Origin: Planococcus citri
Lineage: Eukaryota; Arthropoda; Insecta; Hemiptera; Pseudococcidae
NCBI RefSeq assembly: GCF_950023065.1
Contig: NC_088681.1
Span: 60,174,836-60,238,835 of the forward strand
Length of the DNA: 64,000 bases
Direction: 5' to 3'
Shown here piece by piece: positions 22,882 through 33,318 of the stretch. Numbering within the stretch: position 1 is the stretch's first letter; each line of letters opens with the position of its first letter. Made by a program: the position numbers and the translations under genes. A model generated the notes under the pieces. The model was not told where the DNA came from and did no database searches. It saw only the letters and a program-made list of their open reading frames with translations.

Positions 22882-23101
22882 CAAAAAATATTTCCCCAAA
22901 AACATTTAAATTTATTTCTTAGATGAGTGTTTCATCAGCTTTTTAATGACAACTACATATAAGTATAAGAAGATCGATAGGAAGAATTTTTACAGCACGA
23001 CGAAATTAAAATAGAAAAAAAGTAGCTCAGATCCTGCGGGAGAACACTCAAGATGTATTTTTCAAGAAACATTAAAAACTGTAGCACAATGCCCATAAAA
23101 A

Positions 23102-24694
23102 AAAGGGTACCCCCCGATAAGATAGGCAAAATGCCCTTAACCTCAGATTTCGATGAAACTCACAGGGTATGTTTAGTACCCCCAAAAATTAATTTGGGGC
23201 CCATAGCCCGCTCCCCACCCCACCCACCTCAGCCAGGGGGGCCAAAAAACGCGTTTTTCAGGGGAAAAATTCTGTATCAGCGCGTAATTAAGATAAATTG
23301 ATTCTGTAAACGAATATAGTTAGAAGATACATGTGCGTACCTCCCTGAATTTTTTCAGAATTTTTCATCACACGGGGAGAGAAGGGGGGACAAAAGAAAA
23401 CTTTAAATCGACATTACTCCGGAACGAAAAAACATACCAAAACGATTTTTTCGTCAAATATGTATCTTTAGGTCTGCTTTCTATAGAAGTCATCACCCGG
23501 CCATTTGGAGTGGTGGGTCAAGCTCAAAAGCTCAAAAAACTCTCAAAAAACCACGTTTTTTGCGTTTTTCTCCAAAAATATGGACAAATGGCGGAAATCT
23601 AAGAGAATCAAGTTGTTCAGCGTGTTTGAGTGTTTTTTGAGTTTTTGAAGATGGCCTACCTGGAGGGAAAATTTGAAAAAAAAATACCAATTATAGTGCT
23701 CATGCAGATACATTTTTGAAAAAAAAATTTCATGTACTTAAATTAGGTTCGGAGATACGGCGGTTTCAAATTTTCTTTTGTCAATATATCTCCCCTGGGG
23801 GGCCCACAATTTTTGAAGAAAATTCAAGTTGCTAGAATCATATCTCCTTCAAGTATTTTGAGTGAATACAGATTTTCTTGTCAAAACTCGTTGAAGCATG
23901 GATTTTTTCTCCCCGAAAAAGGCCCTTTTTTCGCTATTATGAGCAAGGGGAGGTTGGGGGGGGGGATTTTTTGCCTCCGACATTTTTTTTAATGGTACCC
24001 AACTATGTTTCATCAAAATTTCAGAAATCCGAGGACAGGGACATTTCACCTATTTTACCCAGGAATACCCTTTCAGCTATCTTGATGTAAGCACAAATAC
24101 TTCTGCGCATGTAGTTTTACGATCATGCTGTGTAAATGAATTTTCAATTACACAATTCTGAGGTAAAATTTCACGCTGAACAACTTGATTCTCTTAGATT
24201 TCCGCCATTTGTCCATATTTTTGGAGAAAAACGCAAAAAACGTGGTTTTTTGAGAGTTTTTTGAGCTTTTGAGCTTGACCCACCACTCCAAATGGCCGGG
24301 TGATGACTTCTATAGAAAGCAGACCTAAAGATACATATTTGACGAAAAAATCGTTTTGGTATGTTTTTTCGTTCCGGAGTAATGTCGATTTAAAGTTTTC
24401 TTTTGTCCCCCCTTCTCTCCCCGTGTGATGAAAAATTCTGAAAAAATTCAGGGAGGTACGCACATGTATCTTCTAACTATATTCGTTTACAGAATCAATT
24501 TATCTTAATTACGCGCTGATACAGAATTTTTCCCCTGAAAAACGCGTTTTTTGGCCCCCCTGGCTGAGGTGGGTGGGGTGGGGAGCGGGCTATGGGCCCC
24601 AAATTAATTTTTGGGGGTACTAAACATACCCTGTGAGTTTCATCGAAATCTGAGGTTAAGGGCATTTTGCCTATCTTATCGGGGGGTACCCTTT
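23102..24694. mobile_element. Palindromic element with near-identical 523-bp arms, family D
   Basis: The arm 23102-23624 is the reverse complement of 24172-24694; positions pair to a constant sum, the 89-residue frames in the two arms are identical, and every stretch I compared matched. The ends read AAAGGGTACCCCCCGATAAG and its complement. The 547-bp spacer contains a clearly older version of the right arm ending near 24073, with GGTACCCAACTATGTTTCATC matching GGTACTAAACATACCC-GTTTCATC in the young arm. No transposase frame. Identical arms imply recent inverted duplication or conversion. Confidence 0.75.
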
Positions 24695-25199
24695 GCCATT
24701 TTTTTCAATCCAGAAATCTCAAAATTTTCCAAAAAAAAATTAAAACCTGAAAAATTTTCATTTGTTCAAAGTATTTTACATCTGCATTAAAATCCTCCAA
24801 AATAATATCATACCTAATGTTTCATGAAAAAGAAATTCTGACACAGAATTTGAATCTGAAAAAAACTGTCAATTTTAATTTTATAGCTTCTTTTTCAATT
24901 CCAAAGCAATCGCGAACACCGATCGGAGCGATGGTCAAAACGCTCCAAAATTTACACAAATTCAAAAAATAAATAACACCACAATATTATTTTTGACATT
25001 ATATGTAGTTGATTTTGTTGCGGCCTTTTGGCATGTTAAAAATATTCTAACAGTAGATAATGTTTGTAAATTTCACGAGAAAAGAAAATTGGGCATAAAG
25101 CGAAGCGAAGAAGACAGTTTTAAAAAATTCACTGATCGAAATCTTAAATGGAATTTTTTCAATACGAGAAATCGATTTTGCTAGTTTTTGGCATTTTCC
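24695..25199. other. AT-rich spacer without recognised genes
   Basis: No gene is supported. About 24700-24790 resembles 35245-35340 (TCAATCCAGAAATCTCAAAATTTTCC), another piece of the duplicated upstream segment, so family D is inserted within that segment. Confidence 0.4.
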
Positions 25200-26074
25200 A
25201 AATTGAAGACGTCATAGCAAAAAGGACATATGTGTGAAAGTTGTATTTTGAGAAAAAACTGTTTGAAAGTTTGAGTGCTTGTCAAGTTCAGAAATGTGCA
25301 TATTTGAACATGATGACGATTTTATCTTATTTTCTCACTATCTAACAATATGAAATGCTATGCACCATCAGTCTGGAGGAAACTGTGTGTTAGCGGTAAG
25401 CGCTCAAACATTTCGAATTATATGTCCTTTTTAAAGCGAAAAATTGGCCAATTTTTTTTTTTGATTTAAAAATGTTTTTGAGCAAATTTTTGGATTCAAA
25501 CGAGGTAAATAATGGTTGATAACACAAAATCGACCATGAGTAAGACATTATCTCTGAAAAAAGATCGCTATGTTGAGTAAAAAAAAAACAAGTTTTTTTG
25601 GCCAATTTTTAAAAAAATTTTTTTTATTGATTTAAAAAAATGTTTTTGATCAAATTTTTGGATTCAAACGAGGTAAATAATGGTTGATAACACAAAATCG
25701 ACCATGAGTAACACATTATCTCTGAAAAAAGATCGCTATGTTGAGTAAAAAAAAACAAGTTTTTTTGGCCAATTTTTAAAAAAATTTTTTTTATTGATTT
25801 AAAAAAATGTTTTTGATCAAATTTTTGGATTTAAACCAGGTAAATAATGGTTGACAACACAAAATCAACCATGAGTAACCCATTATCTCTGAAAAAGTAA
25901 ATTTTTAATCGACTTCGCAGTTTTAAAATAGTGATATCTCACTGGTTTTTTGACTTTGTGAAGTGGGGATGGTCTCATATGATAGAGGAACATCTGAAGA
26001 ATAACAATATGGATTCGTCTCAAAAAGGACATATGTGTCATATATAACCCTTTTTGTTATGACGTCTTCAATTT
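25200..26074. repeat. Inverted-repeat-bounded element with three 168-bp tandem repeats
   Basis: AATTGAAGACGTCATAGCAA at the left and TTGTTATGACGTCTTCAATT at the right are inverted copies, with ATATGTCC/GGACATAT words further in. Between them a unit of about 168 bp occurs three times, marked by GATTCAAACGAGGTAAATAATGG or its variant starting at 25493, 25661 and 25828, followed by AACACAAAATCGACCATGAG. No coding capacity is credible. Confidence 0.6.
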
Positions 26075-27735
26075 AAAAAAAGCAAATTTTTAAAAATAAT
26101 TTTAGTAAAGAAAACTATTGTCCCGATCGAAGTAAGAGCAAAAACTCTCGAATACTTATTTATAATTCAAAGAACTGACTATAAGTTCATTTTTCTCAGC
26201 TCTGACATTTTTTCAAATTGAAACAACGATTTTTTTAGAAATTTGAATTCTGGAATAAAAAGGAAAATTCATCGGAACAAAGCGAAACAGATTTGATTGT
26301 CCAAAATTTAATAACTCTAGATTATTACATAAAATTTCTCGTAATCAAAATCCTTTTTTAGAAAACAATTATTGTGATCTACTTAAATTTATTCGAGATA
26401 TTAAGTACAATGATTTAATTTAAGATGTATATTTACTGATATCAAGTCACTTATGTATCTAATACCTTGTGACTGTTTAAACGATATAATTAAAAAAAAA
26501 AAAAGCTTTAAAAAATCTGAGACCGAGAAATTTTTTTTCATAAAAAGGGTGGTAGGTAGGTATTTGAAAGAATTCTGATCAGAGAAGAAACATTTTCAAA
26601 ACAAAAATTATATCTTCTTTTCTGTCTTTTTTATAAATATAAAATTATTTCGCACGTTTTATATACCTATTTGGACAGCTAAAAATCGAGTCGTGGCATT
26701 CAGCCACATTTGAGCTGAATTCCAGGCGAACATCTAAAAGAGTGTTTTTTTTATCAGAAATTTTTAGAGCGAAAATTCAAAAAATCATAACTTTTCTGTT
26801 TGTGGGTAAATTTTTGAAATAAAACAACCTCCCTCAAACCTGAATTTCGCAATTTCGAACAATTCTAAAGCCTCCAGTAGGTACGATTTTTGATTTCACC
26901 AAAATTTTTAAATTTGTTCACTGTTGAGAAAGCGTGAAAATTATGTTGGCTGGCTAAAAATCTCGACCTGTTTAAAGAATTTATCGAAATTTGAGCCGAA
27001 TCCCAGACGGACACCCTTTTGGACTTGATTTATGAGGAAAAAATTTAAAAAATCAATACTTTTCTGTTTTTGTGGGAAAATTTTTGAAATTAGCACAAAT
27101 GACTGTATGTATATCATGTCTTAAACCATTCCCCTGAATCTGAATTTCGCAATTTTGAGCCATTCTGGAGCCTCCAGCGCAATTTTTAATTCCCCCAGAA
27201 AAATTTTTCCGGAACACGCTGAAAAATCAATTTGTGCAGCTAAAAGTTTGTCAATTTTGAAATTAACAGCAAATGGATGAGCCCCCTTCCTCTCTCCTAC
27301 CGGTTGACACATGAAATGAAGGTAGGTCCCTACATTTTATTTTATGCAACCGTCCATGAGAACTCCTACAAAAAAAAAACAAAGATCTCCTCTCCCCTCC
27401 CTTCCACACCGACAATCAGAAAAAAACAACAGATTTCCACAAGTGTGTGAGAGTATAATTATCCATTAAAAAATATTATAATTATGAACAAACAATAGAT
27501 AGGCTATATTACGAAAACAGAAAACAAAAACAAAATATTGTAAAATTCGAATAAACTGAAAAAAATTTCAATGTTTGATTTGAGAAAGTGAAACTGTGAA
27601 AATTTCCAATCTAGTATCTAAAAAGTGCAAAGAAAATCTGACTCGACAAACACATGACAATCAAATCTCTCAAGCAGATGTGATTTTCAAGTTAGTCCAA
27701 CTACCTATATGGATCAATCATCAAAGCTTAGTAAT
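26075..27735. other. 3' flank of paralog 3 with degenerate repeats; no gene
   Basis: The stretch 26520-26650 resembles 15040-15180 (TTTTCATAAAAAGGGTGGTA). The stretch 26680-27250 is degenerate family-B-like DNA with GGAGCCTCCAGCGC near 27168. The stretch 27380-27735 is the shared 3' flank of the paralogs (GATCTCCTCTCCCCTCC, TTTCCAATCTAGTATC). The corresponding polyadenylation word here is changed to ATTATA. No gene seen. Confidence 0.5.
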
Positions 27736-29452
27736 TCATCTTGAGCTCGATAATTTCCTCGTCGCGTTTTCTAAACACCATGATAGAAATGAGGTGACAG
27801 AAGATTCGGATGCTTTAGGTTTAAAGTTGGCTGTTTTTTTGAATAAATCAATTATATCCGCTTTTATCTGCGGCGCAGTTTCTTTATAGGCATCATTGAT
27901 GAATTCATTCAATTCCCTCGGCCAACAGGTCATCACTTCACGAAAGACACTGTTTTCGCCGAGAAAAACTGTCTGTAGAATTTGTTGTTTGAAATCTCTA
28001 GCTGTCTGTGTGTCGGGCCTCGAAAGACTCACAAGCTCATTCAATTCATCGAAACAGAACAATACCAGATATACTTTGCAAATATAAAGGATAATACCAT
28101 GGTCGTTATTGGCCATGACGTTTTCCTTGAATTGGGTTATCTCATCTTCGTTTTCGAAACACAAGTTCAATATTTTTTTGAAATCTTTGCATTGTGTGCC
28201 TTGAATCAAACGTATCCAGCAATCAGACCAAAACGTTTTCCTTTCCTCGTAAGTGGCGTACGAAAGAACAGTAGAGAAGAACTCGTATTCTTTCGGCTCT
28301 GGTGGAATTGAATACCCTAAAACCAAGTCCCCAGAAAACAATCTGTTTATACCATTAGATGTGATTTCTCTAACTGCCGAACGTTTCAACATTTCCGGGG
28401 CACTATTCCATATTTCACAACACAAATTTAACCAATTCCTACGAATACAGCCATCTTTGTCATTGTCATATTCCCCCTGGTAGTTTAGGCCAAATATCGT
28501 CATGGATTCCCTATTCTCAAATTGCAACATAATTATGATTCCACTTGTAAAAGCCCTTCGGTTTATTACGTTTCGAATTCGCATCCAAATTGAAAGAATG
28601 AATTCCTTATCGTACCAAGCCTTTAGACACAGAGCACGCATAATCTCAAAACCATATTCATTAACATTAACAAATTCATCGAGCTGTTGATCGTCCAATT
28701 TTGGCAAAATGTACCGAGCGAAAGACTGCACGTCGCTTCGGAAAAGGTCATAAACCTTTCGCGTTCTACTTTCTGTCGGTATACGGTTCCAGAAATACTC
28801 CACCGATGGTCTATTGTGAGTCATGCAGTTACTTAACATAACTCCTTCGATAAGATTATCCAAATTTGTGGTTGGTATTTTAGACAAATCATTTTTCAGA
28901 CAGCAGATCCAATAATACAATTGTGGGCTTACTGAGAAATTGATACTATTTAAATTCATATTACTCGATACTAATGACCAAAGTCGCCTGATATCGTCCT
29001 CGAAACAATACGTGCAAGCAATTATGAACTTTAGCTGCGCATCAAATTGATCACAATGCATCATACGTTCGGCAGTCCTCTCGTGATGAATGGTTCCGTT
29101 ATAATCACACACGAAATCTTCGAAGTATCGCAGAACATGGTTCTGATGGTCGTAATGGAAATAAAATACTCTTTCGTGATGACTACGTAGCCATGTGACT
29201 CAGTGAAAATCCCAATTTCGTGACAGATTTATCGATCGCAGCACGAATCACAGATGGTAAATCCGGGAGCAAGGTTTTTGATGAAACATTTTGGCCCTCC
29301 GGATTAAATCTTGTCAATGCATCGTCGCTCATGCGAGATTTCATCACTTCACAGCGCCATATTCCCAGGCTGACGGCGATTGCCGATAGGTCTTTTAGAG
29401 ATAGTGCAGTGGAATGGAAAATATCGTACACTTCAGAATTGATTCCAGCCAT
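27736..29452 (-). pseudogene. Paralog 3 of the tandem family, broken by frameshifts and a one-unit deletion
   Basis: The consensus start MAGINSEVYD is at 29452. The frame is lost near 29195, where one extra base relative to paralog 2 makes the product end in LSHMAT, and the family sequence resumes in another frame down to 27736. Within that part, INDAY is joined to KETAPQIK: exactly 135 bp (45 codons, one 44-residue repeat unit) is missing compared with paralog 6, with TTAT at both edges of the gap. A 2-bp insertion near 27765 then destroys the final EFK motif, so the product ends RKLSSSR. Three independent lesions indicate a pseudogene, although the first could be an assembly error. The open frame also continues upstream to 29557 through the presumed splice acceptor. 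Confidence 0.75.
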
Positions 29453-29485
29453 TTGCAGTCCTCGACTCGAATCTATTTTAATCCA

Positions 29486-29494
29486 ACCTGGAAT
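29486..29494 (-). other. Candidate 3' splice acceptor upstream of paralog 3
   Basis: The minus strand reads TACGATTCCAG followed by GTTGG, AG at 29488-29489, 36 nt before the consensus ATG and aligned with the YAG of the other copies. The degraded gene retains the site. Confidence 0.35.
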
Positions 29495-29557
29495 CGTAAT
29501 CACCGAATTAATGTTAAGAAACTGGCAGATGACATGCGTATCAGAATAAGGTCGCAT

Positions 29558-30427
29558 GCATATTTTCTGGATGTACTCAACTTCAGCAGTTCATTACTCC
29601 AAAGCTACGATACTTTTGATCAGAACTGATTTCACAGTTCAAAAGGGCATTGCATTTCGAACTTTTCAAGTACCTATTTTGAAAATTTCAAAATGGCGCT
29701 GTAAGTTGGAGCTACCATTTAAAAATTCTGAAAAAATTCCATAGATGTATGTACTTCTTGATACTTCTTTGAAATAATATTCAGCAAAGGCTATAGGTAG
29801 ATAAGTAGGACGAATTTGCCCCCGAGAGCTTCCGGGTTGGGTACCCTGGAGCACCTTCCGTCAGGAAAGTTTCAGGGGCGCAGACCCCCCTCTCGTTTTT
29901 GAGGAACCTCCCCTTTTCCAAAATTACAATAAGGCTTTTGACGTATTGCGGTTGCATATCGGTTTGCCTGAACTTTATCGGTTTGGTGGGCATTCTTATC
30001 AGTGAGTATCAAAATTTCATATTTTGAGCAATTTTCACAAGGTGTTTTTGAAATGTATAGCTTTTATTTAGTTTTTCCTTCAATTTTAAACACTGTTAAA
30101 TCCAGTGATGGAAAAAGATCCGCTCTTTGTCGAGGTTCAAAGACATTTTATCAACTTCTTTAAAACTAGACGAAGAGGAGGATCTTTTTCCATTACAGGG
30201 TTTAACAGTGTTTAAAATTGAAGGAAAAACTAAATAAAAGCTATAAATTTCAAAAACACCTTGTGAAAATTGCTCAAAATATGAAATTTTGATACTCACT
30301 GATAAGAATGCCCACCAAACTGATAAAGTTCAGGCAAACCGATATGCAACCTGCAATACGTCAAAAGCCTTATAAAAAAATTTTCTCAGCCCCATGTGAA
30401 CCGATTTTTTCAATTTTTTAGTATATT
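29558..30427. other. Upstream region of paralog 3, containing a small palindrome; no gene
   Basis: No gene supported. About 29560-29760 parallels 18440-18540 and 33890-34060 (TTCAGCAGTTCATTACTCCAAAGC). The stretch 29820-29925 is a short region of higher GC content without recognisable features. Confidence 0.4.
29929..30373. repeat. Small palindrome with about 193-bp arms
   Basis: The left arm 29929-30121 (ATAAGGCTTTTGACGTATTG inward) is mirrored by 30180-30373 with a few mismatches and one indel, leaving a loop of about 58 bp. Examples are CCTGAACTTTATCGGTTTGG at the left and CCAAACTGATAAAGTTCAGG at the right. No terminal target duplication was identified. It could fold into a long hairpin if transcribed. 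Confidence 0.6.
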
Positions 30428-30833
30428 GTAAACATCTATAAGAGATATCTCCACAAAAAATTTCATCCCCCTCCCCCCCATATTTTCGCCTCAAAATGGA
30501 GTTTTTTAGCTTTGTTTGCCGGTTTTAGCGATGGCCATGATTCGGCACAAAAATTGGAATAGCATTTTCAAGTGTTTTTTTACCCCTAAAAAACATATAT
30601 TTTTTTCAAAAAAAATTTGAGGTGGGCCGTGGTCAAAAATTGAAAAAACTTACACAGGGGGTAAAAATGGATTCTGGTTTTTGGTAAACGAAGTGTCGTT
30701 TCCATATGAATCGAACCCCCTGAACATGAATATGACGTCCAATTTGATATTACCCTCATCCACGCCTCTCCAGTGCCCTCTGCCCCCACCTCAATTTTTA
30801 CTATATTAAAAGTTGAGCTATTTTCATAATGTT

Positions 30834-32469
30834 CAATTCAATTCAATTCAATTCAAGTTTATTCATGCAATGGGCAGCTGAGCTGCATTTACAAAAGTCA
30901 ACTTAAATGTTAAGTGATGTAGATACAGTACTTCCAATAGATATGTTTATGTGTAAATCTAGGTAAATATTACAAATGATACTATCACTAAAATTTAAAT
31001 GAAGTAAAAGTATAGAAACAATACATTACAGACTAAACAAAATTTACCATAGTTTTACTCCAACTGCATCAACTCATCAATGCTGTAGAACGCATATCCC
31101 TGTAACCATTTTTTGAGTTTATTTTTGAACAGTTTACCAGATGTCAGAGATTTTAATTCCAGAGGGATTTTATTGTATATCTTGGAAGCCATAAAGTCAA
31201 CATTATTCTGCATATTTTTTGTCCTTAGATTTTCACTTATTGCCAAATTTCGATGTCTTGTATCATAGGTATGAGAAGGTGTCTTGAGTTTTATTGTTCT
31301 ATTTTTTACCATAATACTAATTTGTAATATGTACTCACATGGGACTGTCAGTATATTACTTTCAATGAAGATTGGTTTGCAGGATTCTCTCGGATTTTTT
31401 CGAAACATTATTCTAATAAGTCTTTTCTGTGCTAACAATACCCGTTGAAGTAGGTTGTGGTTACCACCCCAGAGAGATATTCCATAGCTCATGTTGGAGT
31501 GAAAGAGGCCGTAGTATGCAATTTTTAGAGTATTTAAATTTGTGATATCACGTAATTGCCGAATTAAGTAAGTATAGGTAGAGAGTTTTTTGATTAAATG
31601 GTCCACTTGGTTATTCCATTTCAGGTCTGAGTCTATTATAATTCCCAAAAATTTTGTTGAGTCAGCTATCCTGTAGTTTTCACTAATAGAATGAGGTATT
31701 CTCCCAAATGATAAAAAATTTGTTTTACTTAAATTCAGTATCATGTTATTTGCTGAAAACCATGATATTAAATTTTCTAATATAATTTTAATGTGATCGC
31801 TATCCATGGTTTCATTAAGTTCAATGAGAGCAGTAGTATCATCAGCAAATTCGGTTAGACTATGTTCAAAGTAGTGTGCTAAATCATTTATATAAATTAT
31901 AAAAAATAGTGGACCTAAGACTGATCCCTGCAGAACCCCCTGTTTAATGTGTTCTGTCCCAGAAAATGTATTACTATTAATTTTCACAATTTGGGTTCTA
32001 TCAGACAAGTAGCTTTTCACCCAATCTAATAGCTTTCCTCTTATACCATATTTTTCCAGTTTTCTTAAGAGGATTTTGTGATCAACTCGATCAAAAGCCT
32101 TGGACAAATCACAAAGAACTGCCAATAGGCTTTTCTTTAGTTGAAGACCATTTAATATTTCATGTACAAATTTGTATATTGCAGAAGTGGTGTTCATATT
32201 TTTCCGAAAGCCAAATTGGGATGGGTGAAGTAAGTTATGTTTCTCAAAGAAGGCTACTAATCGTTTATGGAATAGTTTTTCAAATACTTTGGAAAAAATT
32301 GGGGTAATGGATATTGGTCTATAATTATTTAGTTCATCTCTATCTCCCTTCTTAAATACAGGTGTTACTACACTAGTCTTCATTTCATGTGGATAGACTC
32401 CCTTTTCAATGGACTCATTGAATAGTGTTGCAAGAGGGTGAGCTACAAATGGTGCAGAGAGTTTTAGTG
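30834..32469 (-). mobile_element. 5'-truncated non-LTR retrotransposon (LINE), copy 1
   Basis: On the minus strand the element runs from a truncated reverse-transcriptase domain near 32469 to a 3' tail of (TTGAA)n at 30832-30856. Just before the tail are an AATAAA word and the hairpin GCAGCTCAGCTGC. The endonuclease and 5' region are missing, as is usual for reverse transcription that stopped early. The upstream edge at about 32469 abuts repeat DNA of the surrounding inverted repeat. Domain content suggests the CR1/Jockey supergroup; the exact clade is not decided. Confidence 0.8.
31055..32383 (-). CDS. LINE reverse transcriptase fragment
   Basis: The open frame of 442 codons counted from an internal Met continues upstream without stop to about 32469, where the element is truncated. 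Recognisable RT blocks are NNYRPISITPIFSKVFE (18-34), QFGFRKNMNTTSAI (57-70), LCDLSKAFDRVDH (89-101), GVLQGSVLGPLFFIIYINDL (148-167) and the catalytic FADD (178-181). The C-terminal region after RT contains the YNKIP-and-FKNKLKKWL type end found in many CR1/Jockey-like elements. The frame is intact through the domain but lacks the endonuclease, so it cannot move itself. No gag or zinc-finger domain is visible. Confidence 0.85.
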   Translation of the reverse strand: MKTSVVTPVFKKGDRDELNNYRPISITPIFSKVFEKLFHKRLVAFFEKHNLLHPSQFGFRKNMNTTSAIYKFVHEILNGLQLKKSLLAVLCDLSKAFDRVDHKILLRKLEKYGIRGKLLDWVKSYLSDRTQIVKINSNTFSGTEHIKQGVLQGSVLGPLFFIIYINDLAHYFEHSLTEFADDTTALIELNETMDSDHIKIILENLISWFSANNMILNLSKTNFLSFGRIPHSISENYRIADSTKFLGIIIDSDLKWNNQVDHLIKKLSTYTYLIRQLRDITNLNTLKIAYYGLFHSNMSYGISLWGGNHNLLQRVLLAQKRLIRIMFRKNPRESCKPIFIESNILTVPCEYILQISIMVKNRTIKLKTPSHTYDTRHRNLAISENLRTKNMQNNVDFMASKIYNKIPLELKSLTSGKLFKNKLKKWLQGYAFYSIDELMQLE

Positions 32470-33318
32470 AACACCCCGAACACGAATATGAAGTCCAATT
32501 TTATGCCAACCTTAACGACATACAAAAACTGCTAAAAATGAGTTTAAAAAATGACCATCGCAAAGTTCAAACTTTAACATTCAAGTTTCGAGATTTCCAT
32601 TCGTGCCAAAAACAACACCAACATTATGAAAATAGGTTTACGCATTTTAAATAATAAAAATTGACGAGCTGGCTGTACCCTGGAAGGAGATGGATCAAAA
32701 TAGAGCTAAATTGGACTTCATATTCGTGTTCGGGGTGTTCAATTCATATGGAAACGACACCAACATTACGAAAATATCTCAAATTTCAAAATAGTGAAAA
32801 TTGAGTTGGTGCAGAGGCACTGGGTGGGGTGTGTGGATGAGGATAGCATAAAATTGGACTTCATATTCGAGTTTGGGGTGTTTGAGTCATCTGAAAATGA
32901 CACCAACATTATGAAAATAGCTCAACTTTTAATATGTAAAAATTGAGGTGGGGGCAGAGGCTCCGGAGGGGCGTGGATTGGGGTAATATCAAATTGGACG
33001 TCATATTCGTGTTCGGGGGATTCGATTCATATGGAAATGACATCTCGTTTACCAAAAACAATAATTTACACCAGAATCCATTTTTACCCCCTGTGTAAGT
33101 TTTTTCAATTTTTGAACACGGCCCACCTCGAATTTTTTTTGAAAAAAATATATGATTTTTAGGGGTCAAAAACACACTTGAAAATGCTATTCCAATTTTT
33201 GTGCCGAATCATGGTCATCGCTGAACGGGTAAACAGAGCTAAAAAACTCCATTTTGAGGAGAAAATGTGGGGGAGGGGGGTGAACATTTTTGTGGAGATA
33301 CCTCTTATAGATGTTCAC

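Larger units (their letters stand above)
30428..33318. repeat. Inverted-repeat element split by a LINE insertion
   Basis: The left arm 30428-30834 and the right arm 32904-33318 are imperfect mirror copies: GTAAACATCTATAAGAGATA at the left pairs with the CTCTTATAGATGTTCAC end at the right, and GAGGTGGGCCGTGGTC with its counterpart near 33118. A LINE fragment (30834-32469) sits at the inner end of the left arm. The remaining 32470-32903 holds direct repeats of about 150 bp carrying TTCATATTCGTGTTCGGGG. Confidence 0.6.

Noticed and set aside
23333..24463. Identical 89-residue frames on opposite strands
   Set aside because: They are mirror images in the two arms of palindrome D; identity follows from the palindrome.
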